Shown here one piece after another: positions 6,165-16,900 of a stretch of DNA of 30,850 bases. The translations under genes were made by a program, and so were the position numbers. Origin of the DNA: a virus. How positions within the stretch are numbered: the first letter of the stretch is position 1; every line of letters begins with the position of its first letter. The stretch spans positions 1 through 30,850 of the IMG/VR virus record IMGVR_UViG_3300042691_013765; one strand, 5' to 3'. Below the pieces are notes generated by a model. It saw nothing but the letters and a program-made list of their open reading frames with translations, had not been told where the DNA came from and did no database searches.

Positions 6165-7473
6165 TCCACCACCTCACAGTATTGAGAGTGAGATGGCATT
6201 ACTAGGCGCGATCCTTTTGGGGGGAGCGCCTGTTTTATCTAAGGTACAACCTTACATCCCTGATGGTGGCAGCTTTTACAGGAACGCACACGGTGTTATC
6301 TACGATGCGTTTGTAAGAATAGCTAACGACAACAACCCAATAGACATTGTGTCTACGATCGACACACTAAACTCAAACTCTGACCTAGACAAAGTAGGTG
6401 GTATTGCATTCTTGATGCAGGTCGGTGAATTTGTTCCGACTACATCTAATGCTGAGTACTATGCCAAGATCGTTAGGCGTGACGCAGATTTACGCAGAAT
6501 CATCGAACACTCGATGGAGATAATAGACCTTGGATACAAAGGGGAACACGAACCACAGGAGATCATCGACCAGTCATCATTATTAATGGGTTCTATAACC
6601 AAGGGAGGTAACGTTGAAGTACACCATGTCGATGACCATATAGCAGAAGCTATTAATGATATTGCAAGTCGAAAGGATGATCATAAAGTCTCAGGGATAA
6701 GCAGCGGATACAAAGCATTGGACGACATGGTTGGCGGATGGCGCAAAGGAGAGATGATAGTACTTGGCGCACGGCCATCGATGGGTAAGAGTGCGTTCGC
6801 TATGGCGTTAGCTCGTAACGCCAGCAATCAGAACGCAAAGACTTTGTTTATGTCTATCGAGATGTCGATGCAGATGACTATCCATAGGTTGCTATCACTA
6901 GAGTCGCGCATCGACTTGCGTCGCATCTCAAACAACAAGCTTACAGAGTCAGAGATACTGCACCTAAGGGGAGCTAGGGCTAACCTATTCGATGCACCTT
7001 TATTCGTAGCCGCAAAGAATCCAATGTCTATGTCCGACATACGAAGTCTATGCATTCGGTTCAAAGAGAAGAACGGTCTTGACTTTGTGGTCATAGACTT
7101 TCTACAGATGGTGGAAACTAAGGGCGTGAATAGAATTACTGAGATAGGAGCTGTTAGTCGTGGTGTCAAACAGTTAGCCAGGGAACTAGATATACCTGTA
7201 CTGATACTCTCATCACTGAATAGGGCTAGTGATAAGCGCGATGATAAGCGACCAACACTGCCAGATCTACGAGAGTCAGGTGATATTGAATCTGATGCAG
7301 ACGTCGTTGCATTCTTGTACCGTGCGAGTTACTACTCTGCGATAGAGCCATCACCTGTAGATGAGATTGAAGTTATCATCCGCAAGAATCGAAACGGCCC
7401 GATTGGAACAGTGTCCCTTGAATACAGACCTGCCATTGGTGCGTTTAGTGAGTTGAGTTTTGGTGGACTATGA
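6157..7473 (+). CDS. dnaB: Replicative DNA helicase, DnaB family
   Basis: The phage replicative helicase unwinds DNA 5' to 3' ahead of the fork as a hexameric ring. The start ATG 6157 gives the standard N-terminus (PPHSIESEMALLGAILL) and has GGGGG at good spacing; it overlaps the previous stop as ATGACTAA. The N-terminal DnaB domain spans about 5-110 and the RecA-like domain about 178-438. Visible motifs: Walker A GARPSMGKS (204-212), catalytic Glu in FMSIEM (Glu235), Walker B VVIDFLQM (311-318), LSSLNR (351-356, usually LSQLSR), RPTLPDLRESGDIESDADVV (365-384), and the C-terminal KNRNGPIGT (410-418). Length 438 is typical. It works with the initiator and loader-like genes upstream; no primase or DNA polymerase gene is in the window. 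Confidence 0.96.
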   Translation: MTNPPPHSIESEMALLGAILLGGAPVLSKVQPYIPDGGSFYRNAHGVIYDAFVRIANDNNPIDIVSTIDTLNSNSDLDKVGGIAFLMQVGEFVPTTSNAEYYAKIVRRDADLRRIIEHSMEIIDLGYKGEHEPQEIIDQSSLLMGSITKGGNVEVHHVDDHIAEAINDIASRKDDHKVSGISSGYKALDDMVGGWRKGEMIVLGARPSMGKSAFAMALARNASNQNAKTLFMSIEMSMQMTIHRLLSLESRIDLRRISNNKLTESEILHLRGARANLFDAPLFVAAKNPMSMSDIRSLCIRFKEKNGLDFVVIDFLQMVETKGVNRITEIGAVSRGVKQLARELDIPVLILSSLNRASDKRDDKRPTLPDLRESGDIESDADVVAFLYRASYYSAIEPSPVDEIEVIIRKNRNGPIGTVSLEYRPAIGAFSELSFGGL

Positions 7474-7847
7474 GAGAAGTAAAACGTCTAACACCTTGGC
7501 TACGCATAGTCCTTATAACATGCGTGCTATGCAACGATCGGGTTGAGGCAGCCAAACGGTTAGGTATCAGCCACAGGCGCATCAGGGATGACATAAGTAA
7601 GGTCTACTACCTGACAGGCACAAGGACCCCATGGCATGCAGCCCTAAGGCTAGGGATACTTCGCATCAACTATGATGACATACCAGACTTTCTGGCAGTC
7701 GATGAAGTAGCTCTAGCCCCAGGGATATCAATACTTATCGAACCTTATTCAGCCTCGGGTTCTTTCGTTTGGCGGCGGGACCGGCCTTTCGAGATGCTGA
7801 CGCCAGAATCGCACCAGCCCGATCCATTGGAATACCCTGCTTCTTAG
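7470..7847 (+). CDS. LuxR/GerE-type helix-turn-helix regulator
   Basis: Residues 7-64 match the LuxR/GerE DNA-binding fold: LTPWLRIVL for the first helix, EAAKRLGISHRRIRDDISKVY (26-46) for the helix-turn-helix, and GTRTPWHAALRLGIL (50-64) for the dimer helix, equivalent to the usual 'LGVRSRTEAVLRA'. No receiver or ligand domain is attached, so it is a stand-alone DNA binder. It is the last gene of the rightward operon and starts in an ATGA overlap with dnaB. A role in the early-to-late switch or in host promoter control is plausible. The last 37 codons overlap the convergent small basic gene on the other strand, and that tail (proline-rich, ending PDPLEYPAS) has no recognisable domain. Confidence 0.75.
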   Translation: MREVKRLTPWLRIVLITCVLCNDRVEAAKRLGISHRRIRDDISKVYYLTGTRTPWHAALRLGILRINYDDIPDFLAVDEVALAPGISILIEPYSASGSFVWRRDRPFEMLTPESHQPDPLEYPAS

Positions 7848-7905
7848 CGATCTTCTGCTGCACAGCCTTGAATCCTGGATGTGCAGCAGTCTTCTTACTG
7901 GTCAT
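7735..7905 (-). CDS. Small basic phage protein (56 aa)
   Basis: ATG at 7905 is preceded by a near-perfect ribosome binding site AGGAGG (7916-7911) at 5-nt spacing. It overlaps the last 11 nt of the giant gene, and the frame runs to TAA at 7737-7735. The sequence is Lys/Arg/Ala-rich: MTSKKTAAHPGFKAVQQKIA, then GIPMDRAGAILASASRKAG and a basic tail KRKNPRLNKVR. This HPGFKAVQ...AGAILASASRKA...NP pattern recurs in small proteins of unrelated phages and I consider it a true family, function unknown; nucleic-acid binding is likely from charge. It is the last gene of the leftward late operon and reads 113 bp into the 3' end of the LuxR-type gene on the other strand. Confidence 0.8.
   Translation of the reverse strand: MTSKKTAAHPGFKAVQQKIAKKQGIPMDRAGAILASASRKAGPAAKRKNPRLNKVR
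7855..7896 (+). terminator. Candidate terminator of the rightward operon
   Basis: CTGCTGCACA (7855-7864) and TGTGCAGCAG (7880-7889) form a perfect 10-bp stem with a 15-nt loop. Read on the + strand it is followed by TCTTCTT, a weak pyrimidine tail. It starts 8 nt after the stop of the last rightward gene. The same bases code for the small basic protein on the other strand, which lowers confidence. Confidence 0.4.
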
Positions 7906-10900
7906 AGGTACCTCCTGTTATTGCCTTACCTAACTTCCCACCCTTGAGTAGGTCAAGAATATTAGGTGTTTCCTCTGCGGTGTAAAGGTTTGTTTCCTGC
8001 TTGCGTTCCTTGATTGCTTTCTGTGGCTTAATCTCAACCTTGAGTCCAAAGCTGTTGAGCATTTGACTTGCAGCAGTATAAGCCGCTGTATTACCTTCGA
8101 ACTTATCTGTTGCAGACATAGTGTCGAGGACTGTTGCTACCGCGGTTGGGAAGCGCTCAACGAATGCATTCGAAACCGAAACATCATCCATCCATGGTTT
8201 GTAACCACCATTGATCTCGATTAGGCGAGGTTTCACAAACTTATCGTAAACGTACGAGAAACTCTCACTCTCTCCAAACATTGGCTCACCGATTGGAGTA
8301 CGTCCTGTGAAAAATGTACCACTGATGAAGTTGTACAGAGGACTTGCCTTATACGTGAACTCACGATGCAAGTCATCGAATGTATCTCGCATAACAGTCG
8401 TGCCAGCTTCCTTGGCTTTCTTCTGCTCGGATGGTGTCACCATCCATGCAGCCTGTGCTAGGCGAAATGCAAGGCGATAGTGGTCGAAAACACCAGCGGG
8501 TGGATCAATACGGAAGTCGCCAACACGGATTCGACCAAAGTTACGGTCCGTGTTTGTTTCAACCTCAGTACCTTCAGGTAGCCGATCTGCAATCAACTGT
8601 GAGAAGAACATGAGGAACAACCAGGCTCCAGCCATACGGCCCCACATCTTCTTACCAATTGCTGCCGCCGCCTTATCACCCTTGTATAGATCGAACACAG
8701 GGTTATCCTGGCCCATTACATTACGTAGGAATCCGAATGATGATGACGACAAGACATTATTGATAATCGGATCTACCAATGCCCTAGATAGTAACCATCG
8801 TGGCGCCGTGAACAAAACCTTGAAGATACGTGACGCTTTGGCGTCCGTCTCACTGTTAGTAGAGTATTTGATATCACCTACACTAACCGCAAGTATACGA
8901 GCTGAATCACGAAGCGCAGTATTGTACTTTTCAGATCCTGGAATGTATCCATGAGCCATGATGGCTTTCTTCATATGGTCGAACTGTAGCAGTAGGACCA
9001 TATCGTGGACGATTGCGTTGTAACGCTCAAACATACCCTGAGCTGGAATGTGTTGGGTCCAACGGCCTTTAAGGAACCATTCGTCATTTGTACCCAGCTC
9101 GTCGATATCCATCAACGTCGTCTTGACATCGTCCATGGTAGCGTTAGGGTTTATGCGACGCAGGTTGTACAGCTCGAGTTCCTGTGCATCCCGTAGCCGC
9201 TCATCGATGGTGAACATAGTCAAAGGCAGCTGAGCTTCTCGAGCTTCTTCATATACATCCATCGCACGAAGTTCGTTACCGATCTTATGAAAGACCTCGC
9301 GTCCAAACTTACGAGTGCCATAGGTCTTACCATTGAATTCAAGCTGCATGTTTGGTGCGAAGAATCCTCGGAAGCCAGCAATCAATGCCTTGATACCAAC
9401 AGCTGGGTTGGTAAGCAGGATAAGGCCAGCCTGCAATGTGGTAAACGCAAAGTCAGCTGATAGTACGAGACGCGAGATATCGTTGAACTGGTCAACTATG
9501 TTCCCGAGTACCTGATACTTCTCCGGTTTCTTTACCGGGATGAACTTCTCTGGCATTGTCGGTCCACGCATATCAGAGTAATCAACTCGGATAGGCATAG
9601 GCGCCGGCGTTGCATCGTATGCCATGTCATCTGTTGAATCTACACGCTCATACATGACCGTCATTGGTTCAGCGATACGAGTAACCTTACTTGCTGTATC
9701 ATTTTTGGTCCATGATGCGACATTGAGTGCAGGATAAGAGTTGCGTGGCACAGCTACGTTTTGCAACGCATTGTCTCCACCCACACTGTGCTTCACATTG
9801 AGGAACACAATGCCATCACGGTTCTTATGTTTGACCAGAAGTTTACTTACAGTGCCTGCATCCATACCGCCGCCATTGAGATCAATAACGACTGGGTTGT
9901 CCATACGGACATACTTCATCTTTTTGTTTTGGCCTGTAAGACGATCTACACCAGATGGAAGGATGTATCCCTGGCTGGACCGCAACCAGATAGATGTAGC
10001 AGTATCAGGTACGAATCCAATGGTAACTAAAGGCTTGCCAGTTCGGGGACGCAAGGCTGCTTCTTTGTAAGCAGTAGCATCCTTAAGTACTGTCCTTGCA
10101 ACATCATACTTAGACTGCTTCATGTCCTGTTGGATAGCAAATTTAACTGATGCTGTCTTTACACTATCCTTTGATGCAAAGTCAACAATCTGTTTGATTG
10201 TCTTAGGCTTTTTCTCACCTCGATAGAAGTCATCGATTGCAACTGACAATGATTCAACATCATCTTCAGTGATAACAGATGAGTCAACCATCTCGTCAAG
10301 AATAGCCAATGCATCCTGACCCGACATGTACTTACGGATTGAACTTAGATACGACGCTGGAACATCCCCAATGGTTACGTCTGGTCTGATGTCAGCATTG
10401 TAGACAGACTCAACCAGAGGATTACCTCCAGACCATTGTTTGAAGTCTGGTGATTCTGTACGTGAGTAATGGGCGGCGGCCTGGTTTGGAGACATGCCCA
10501 TGACATTGGTCATCATACGGAAGGCGTGAGATGAGTTACCTCTATAGTCGCGAACCGCTGTTACTCTACCGTTTGTACCAATCGTCAAACGATCAGACTT
10601 AGCGAGTTGGGTCATACCGATCTTGGTCTGCTTCAGTATGTCAGGCTGCTGTATGAATGCGTCACCTGCAACAATGTCATCACCAGAATCAACTCGTTCA
10701 AACATGAACTGAGACATCGGTATAACACTATTGAATTCACCACCAAATTCCATCAAGTGAGCTGCCGTCAGTACATACCTATTGATAGGCATCTTAGTGT
10801 CACGAATTGCGATCCCAGAGTTGACAGATAACGCTTTGACAGTGTTGCTTACTGGAAGATTAACTACAGTACCGTCGTCTTTCCGCAGCTTTGCATCACC

Positions 10901-13900
10901 ACTACGGCTTACTATTACTGTCCCCTTTGGTAGGTCACTACTACCTTTGACACGTTGGTATGTGAATGTATCTCCATCAATACTGCGTGGAGCATAAGCG
11001 AAGTCGCTACCTCTACCTTCCTTCGTATTGAGAGTCCATATGTTTGCTACAGCCTTATTAGCTTCGATTCCAGATGCGACAAGCCGTTGCATATATGCAC
11101 GATGTAATTTACTGTAGTCACCATCTGGGACGACCTTCTGGCTAAGGACGACACTCATCTCACCAATGGTTTTATGCATCGATAATGCAGATGCAACTTC
11201 ACCGACGGTAACAAGACTATCAAGCTTGTTTAATGCAGCACGAGATCCTGGCGTTGAGTTGATGTATTCATTAAATCCAGACATTTTCCTAAACGTTTGG
11301 ATCATGTCTTTGACGGGTTCTCTGAACTTCTCTACACGTCGCTTGTTATCACCAAGACCCTCTAGGAATCTGTTTAGGTGAGCGTCATTCAGAGATGGAG
11401 CATACAAAGCAACGAGCTGGTCACGAGTTACGTCTGTGCTTCTTACATTGAACGCATTATCGTCTGCGTATTCTGGAACAGTATTGAATACGTCAGGCGT
11501 GTTAATCATCTTCAATAAGGTTTGTTGGACCGTATTACCTGGATCTGTTACAGGAGACATATTCGACAAGAACTTACGTAGGACAGGATGCTTAATGCTA
11601 TTACGCAATGACGGGCTGTTATGCAAGAATGAAGCAAGCTGAACGAGACCTGAGAATCCTTCGTTACGATACATACGTCGGATTACAGTTACAGGCTCAA
11701 GATCATTGAGCATTTCTGGTGTCACATCTCTACTAGCCCCATCGACAGCAGTCTTCATTATGTATGCCAGGTTTTGGATGTTAGACATACTTTGCAATGG
11801 ATCGTAAACACGACTGGTAGTGGATGGCTGCGCGTAACGCATCTTGATTACACGATCAAAAAGTTCACCATTGACATCAGCAAATGCGGTAGCAAAATTA
11901 GTGTATGCATCCTTTGTCTCTTGACTACGGATTAATTGCCCTAACGTGTGTACATTGATGCCTGGTCCGAATCGTGGATTTTTCTCAATGATCTGACGTC
12001 GGAAGTCAACGCCGTATCCAATTGGTGCGGTGTTTGATCCTGATATCGAGAATATCTGTTGGTCTGGATCAAGTGGTCCAAAGTCCTTAAGCCTTGGCGG
12101 GTTTGAGAACACAAATACGTTTTCGCGTGGTACGCCCATTGACTTAGCAAAGTCAGAGTACGCCTCAATCGTAGCGTCGGACATATTCACGGATTTGATC
12201 AGGAATATTGGGAAGTCATAATCACGCGCAGTTAATGGCTTGTTTGATTCGTACTTTAGAATACCTGTGGCACCGCGTGGCATCCATACACCATCTCTGG
12301 TGTCGTCATCACCTGTACCATCCTCATCGTCACCAGTTCCGTCTTCATCGTCACCAGTATCATCACCAGTGCCATCGCCATCGCCGCCACCATCATCTCC
12401 TGTTCCATCGTCACCTGTATCGCCAAGCCCATCATCACCTGGCTCCGTAAAACCTTCAAACATCTGTGGTTCAGATGCTTTCAGCCACTTCAAGTGTTCG
12501 AAGTAGTAAGACCCAATGAATGAACTCAATGTATCCATTAAGTTTGCATTCATACCGTTGGTCAATCCACCGTACTCAATCACGCTTGAAACAGGTACAT
12601 CGAATACGTTAGTGCCATCAGTAACACTAACGTAACCCATGCGAGTACGGCTCCCAGGGAAGCGGTCGAATTCTTCCTGCGTGGGTGTCATAGCTTTCTT
12701 AGCTGTAACCCATTGCTTCTTGCCATTGTGATCAATACGCAATCCCGTACCAGCAAAGATTCTTGCACCTGTATATGGAGCGCTCCAACGTACTGTGTAT
12801 GTACCGTCTGGACCACGACGAATAGGACGCTTAGCAACAATTGTTTGAATAACACTGTTCAGGTAACGACGCGTACCTTGATAAACAGTCCCTAAGCCTT
12901 GAGCAGGTGCTACTTGTTTACGGACCTTTGTTCCGTCTTTTTGCAGTACTTCTTCTATACGACGCGGCGCCACACCGTTTTGAATATCGGCAACCATCAT
13001 GGCTACCAGTTGTTCTTCGATATGTGCAGGTAGGTTATCAATATCAATAACCTCGTTGATGCCAGCCCTACTAAGTTGGTTGACTAATTTACGACGTGAT
13101 TCGGAATCCATCCCACGAATGAGGGCATGAACTACCTCATGGATACCTGTCAACTGATCTCTAGCTGCCAAACCAACAATGACGTTAGTTGACATACCAG
13201 TCTGCTTAGCACGCGTAAAAATAAACCCTTTGGCTTCGGCATCAAGTTTTGTTGCGTCATTAATGAAAGCAAAGGAAGCAAGGCGCTCTTTGTAGAACAC
13301 GCGCATGTACGACGCAATGCTTTTTAGTACCGCAGGGTCGGTGTTGAACATGGTCCGGTAGACCATCTCATCAATAAGGTTTCCTTCTTCATCCGTCACC
13401 TCGACTACTGTTTCACCAGATCGGCCAGATGTCATTAAGTCAGAGTGTGTACCTAAAACAGTACGGCCACCTGCCTCGACTTGTCGCACAGCCCACGCAC
13501 GGGCAAAGTTGTCAACAATACCACTAAAGAAGTAAGCGCCGTCACTACTGAATTTATATTGCTCTACTAGTACAGTTTGTAGTTGTCGTTGGTTTGCAAC
13601 TGGTGTTGCCTCAACCTCCACCACATCGCCGCCTATATCAAGTAATACAGTCTCAATGACACGACTATTAACGACATCAGATGGCGCTTCGTCGATCATT
13701 GGGCGCTCACGTACACGACGGCGTGACCGACCTCTTGAACGACCGGCATCATCAGCATTATTACGTGCTGCTTCCAGTTCACGCTTAAGTCTTTCGAGTT
13801 CGTCCTTAGCTGCTTGTATCTCAGCTAGGTAAGCTTCCTCGCGACGCTTAGCCTCTTCAATAGACTTGTTCAGCTTATCTGTAAGCTCTGCCAATGCAGC

Positions 13901-16900
13901 GTCACTTATACTTGACGCAGCCGCTATGTTGGCCGATCGTTCGTTGGCATCTGTAATAGCCTTTGTAAGCGCCTCAATCAAGTCCTGCATTGACGATAGG
14001 TCTGTACTTGTTTGTGGTCGGCCATTCTCGATGATGCGTTGTAGACTTGCGATCGCCGCTTCGTATTGTGCCTTCTGGTCCAGTAACTCCTTACGTAGGT
14101 CCTCCGCGATCTGACGCGCCTCTTCGCTGCGCGCAGCTGCTGCCGCAGCGGCTGCTTCACCAAGTTCCGTCCTAATTTTGGCCAACTCGTCGCGTAATTC
14201 TTGCTGTTGCTCAGACGCACGAGTCTGTTCTGCTGCTAACTTGGCAGTAAGTTCATCGATAGCAAGTTTAGCTGCTTCAAGTTCAGCCGTCTTAGCTGCC
14301 TTCATTCTGTCTACTTCAATTTGTTGGCGACGTAATTCACGATTAGCTTCTTCTTGAATACGACGTGCTTCCAATTGTTTATCAAGTAACTCACGGCGGA
14401 ACTGACGCTCACGCTCGCGCTCGGCCTCACGTTTTGCTTCGGCTTCCTCGCGCTCACGCTTACGGGCTTCAGCCTTATCTGCAAGTTCAGCAGCTTTGCG
14501 TGCCTTCTCGGCATCATCTGCTGTCGAATCTGCAAGATGAGCAGTAATGACAAACGTTCGATCTCGTACTGCCTGGCCAGTAGCGTACGCAACTGAGTAC
14601 TGGATAGCTTTATTAATGGCGTCACGACGCCCCAGAGAGGTTGCTGGTGTGTATACAGCATCTGGAGTACCAGTCGCATCAGGACTCGACATGGAGTTGT
14701 AAAGATTAAAGCTTCCGTCTGGATTACCACGAAGCGCGTACATTGTACGGTAGTCGCCAGTGACCTCACCCTTTGGGTTAAATTCTTGTAGACGCAGTTG
14801 TAGAGAAACGGTACCGTTATCGTTACGATCTATCGTTCCGTATACGTGCTTGTATCGGGTTCGGACATTGAATGTCCTGGCTGATGTAAATTCTGTCGTA
14901 GATTCAGTATCTGCGTCATCAGTATCAACTGATTCACGCATTGGCAATACATCGCTACCAAGGATTTCTGGTTCACCCTCAACAACTGTTTCATCGGCAG
15001 GTTCACCTTCTACGGCGGTAGTATCTTCAACTATAGGGGATTCAGGCTCAACAGCCGGCTCCGAGGTTCCCAATTCAGGGAACATATCAGTGAAGTCCTC
15101 TGACTCCAATAAGTTACGCAATGCGCTGTTGACACGACCCTTTGTTGCTGATGTTAGTTCAATGACATCAACATCTTCAGTAGCTCTTGATTCAACTGGA
15201 GTCATCTCTGGCTCTACAGCAGTATCAACGCCACCTTCCGCAGGTGTTGGCGCGGAAACGGATCCGATGCGACCATCTCCGTCTACATCCTCTCCAATCA
15301 TTGTCTCTGCTTCAGCTGGAGTAATTGGATTACCAAGTTGATCGGCGACAACCATACCATTCTGCACAACAAAAGCAGCTTTACGTGGATGATCGACGAG
15401 TCGTACTTTATATCCGCGTGGAGTAAGCTCTGTAACGATTGCAGTCTGTTGACCAAACTCAGCAGTCATAACGTCGATTACATCAGCGCGCTTGAATCTA
15501 CCGTCGGCAGGCTCAAATCCCATAGCCTCTTCTACGTCAGCAGCGATCTCAGATCGTGCTGCCTCGATGGCTAGGTCACGAGACTTCTTATCAGTAATAG
15601 CCCGAGCGTTATCAAATAGGTAACTCTTTGCGGACCTAGCGCGTGAAACAGCGCGGTTCTGTTCTGGTGTGAGTTCTATTACGTCAGCTGTATTCGAATC
15701 TGGATCATAGAACTTCCATTGCATCCGACCTACACGCTCTTGTGGTGCAAGTTCTCCGAGATACGTAGGGAAGTATTCGTCACGTATGTTGCCTAATACT
15801 TCAGGCTTAGCACCAGACGTGTCATCGATATTGATCTGACCCTCATTGACACGGATGTGTGTACCATCAGGCAAACCAACAATATACATTCCCTGGCGTG
15901 GATCACCAACAGCTTTAATAACACGGCCAGGAACTGGCTCCAAGCCTTCTTCAAGATAGATGTTTTGCTTGTAAACGTATCGGTCAGCGTTATCATAGTT
16001 GTCTGGATTAAACTGTGACGGTCGTTCGTTAGGTGCTACACCCTGGGCTGACATTGTGTCTACCAGCTTCTCTGCAATCTTCTTGTTGGAGATAGCACTG
16101 ACTGGTACGACCATAATCTTGCTTCGGCCATCAGGAGTTACATCACGTACTACTACGCCAGCGTCTCTGGATATACCAATGATGTTACGAGTTACACCTG
16201 ACTTCCTATCACTGTATGCAATGACAGGTTGGCGCTGGAACAACGCAGTCATAGTCTGCAATTGCTCGGCGGCATATTGAGATCGGCGTCCCTCGAGAGG
16301 TAACGCCATGTCTTCTACGATGCTCGCCTTACGATTAGCACGGTCATAAACAGCATACTCAGCACCCGCAAGTATTGGTCTACCCGCAGAGTCCACACCC
16401 GGCGTGTATCGACCACCAAGGTTCAGGCGCTCTAGTCCATCTGCACCGTAAGGTGTGATATCTGACTCAATTGGGCGTGCTGGCTTACCTAGTTCTCTAG
16501 ACTGTCGAAGTTCTGTAAGCTTGTTAAGTGCGTAAGCTGGGTCTGTTACCTTGTTAGCAAATTCAAACGAAGCTTTACCCAATGGTGTCTCACCACCAAG
16601 CAATGCACCTATTGCACCATTAAAGAGAATCTCCTGAGGAGACAATCCAAAGCCACCCTTAGCTTTTGCCGCCTCGCTCTGTTGATACGATTCAAACATA
16701 CCCTGTGCAGCTTCGATGGATCGGTCGCCAATATCACTGACAGTTGCTTGTACTTGTGTATTCTTCAGCGCTTTAGTTGCGCCGCGTTGCGATATCTGAC
16801 GTGCGGCTTCACGCAGACCAACACCTGGAATCTTTAGGCTAGGTGCAAAGAACATCAGGTCGCCAGCAAGAGATCCAGCACGCGACATCAATGGATAGTC

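Noticed and set aside
7683-7695. CCAGA/TCTGG hairpin as terminator of the leftward operon
   Set aside because: Only 5 bp, no T-tract on the - strand, and inside the regulator gene.
12240-12506. + strand frame coding Ser/Pro repeats
   Set aside because: Pure shadow of the Asp/Gly tandem repeat of the giant gene.
14760-15341. 193-codon open frame on the + strand inside the giant gene
   Set aside because: Low-complexity Ser/Thr/Val translation, mirror of the acidic linker coded on the - strand; no ribosome site or neighbours on that strand.
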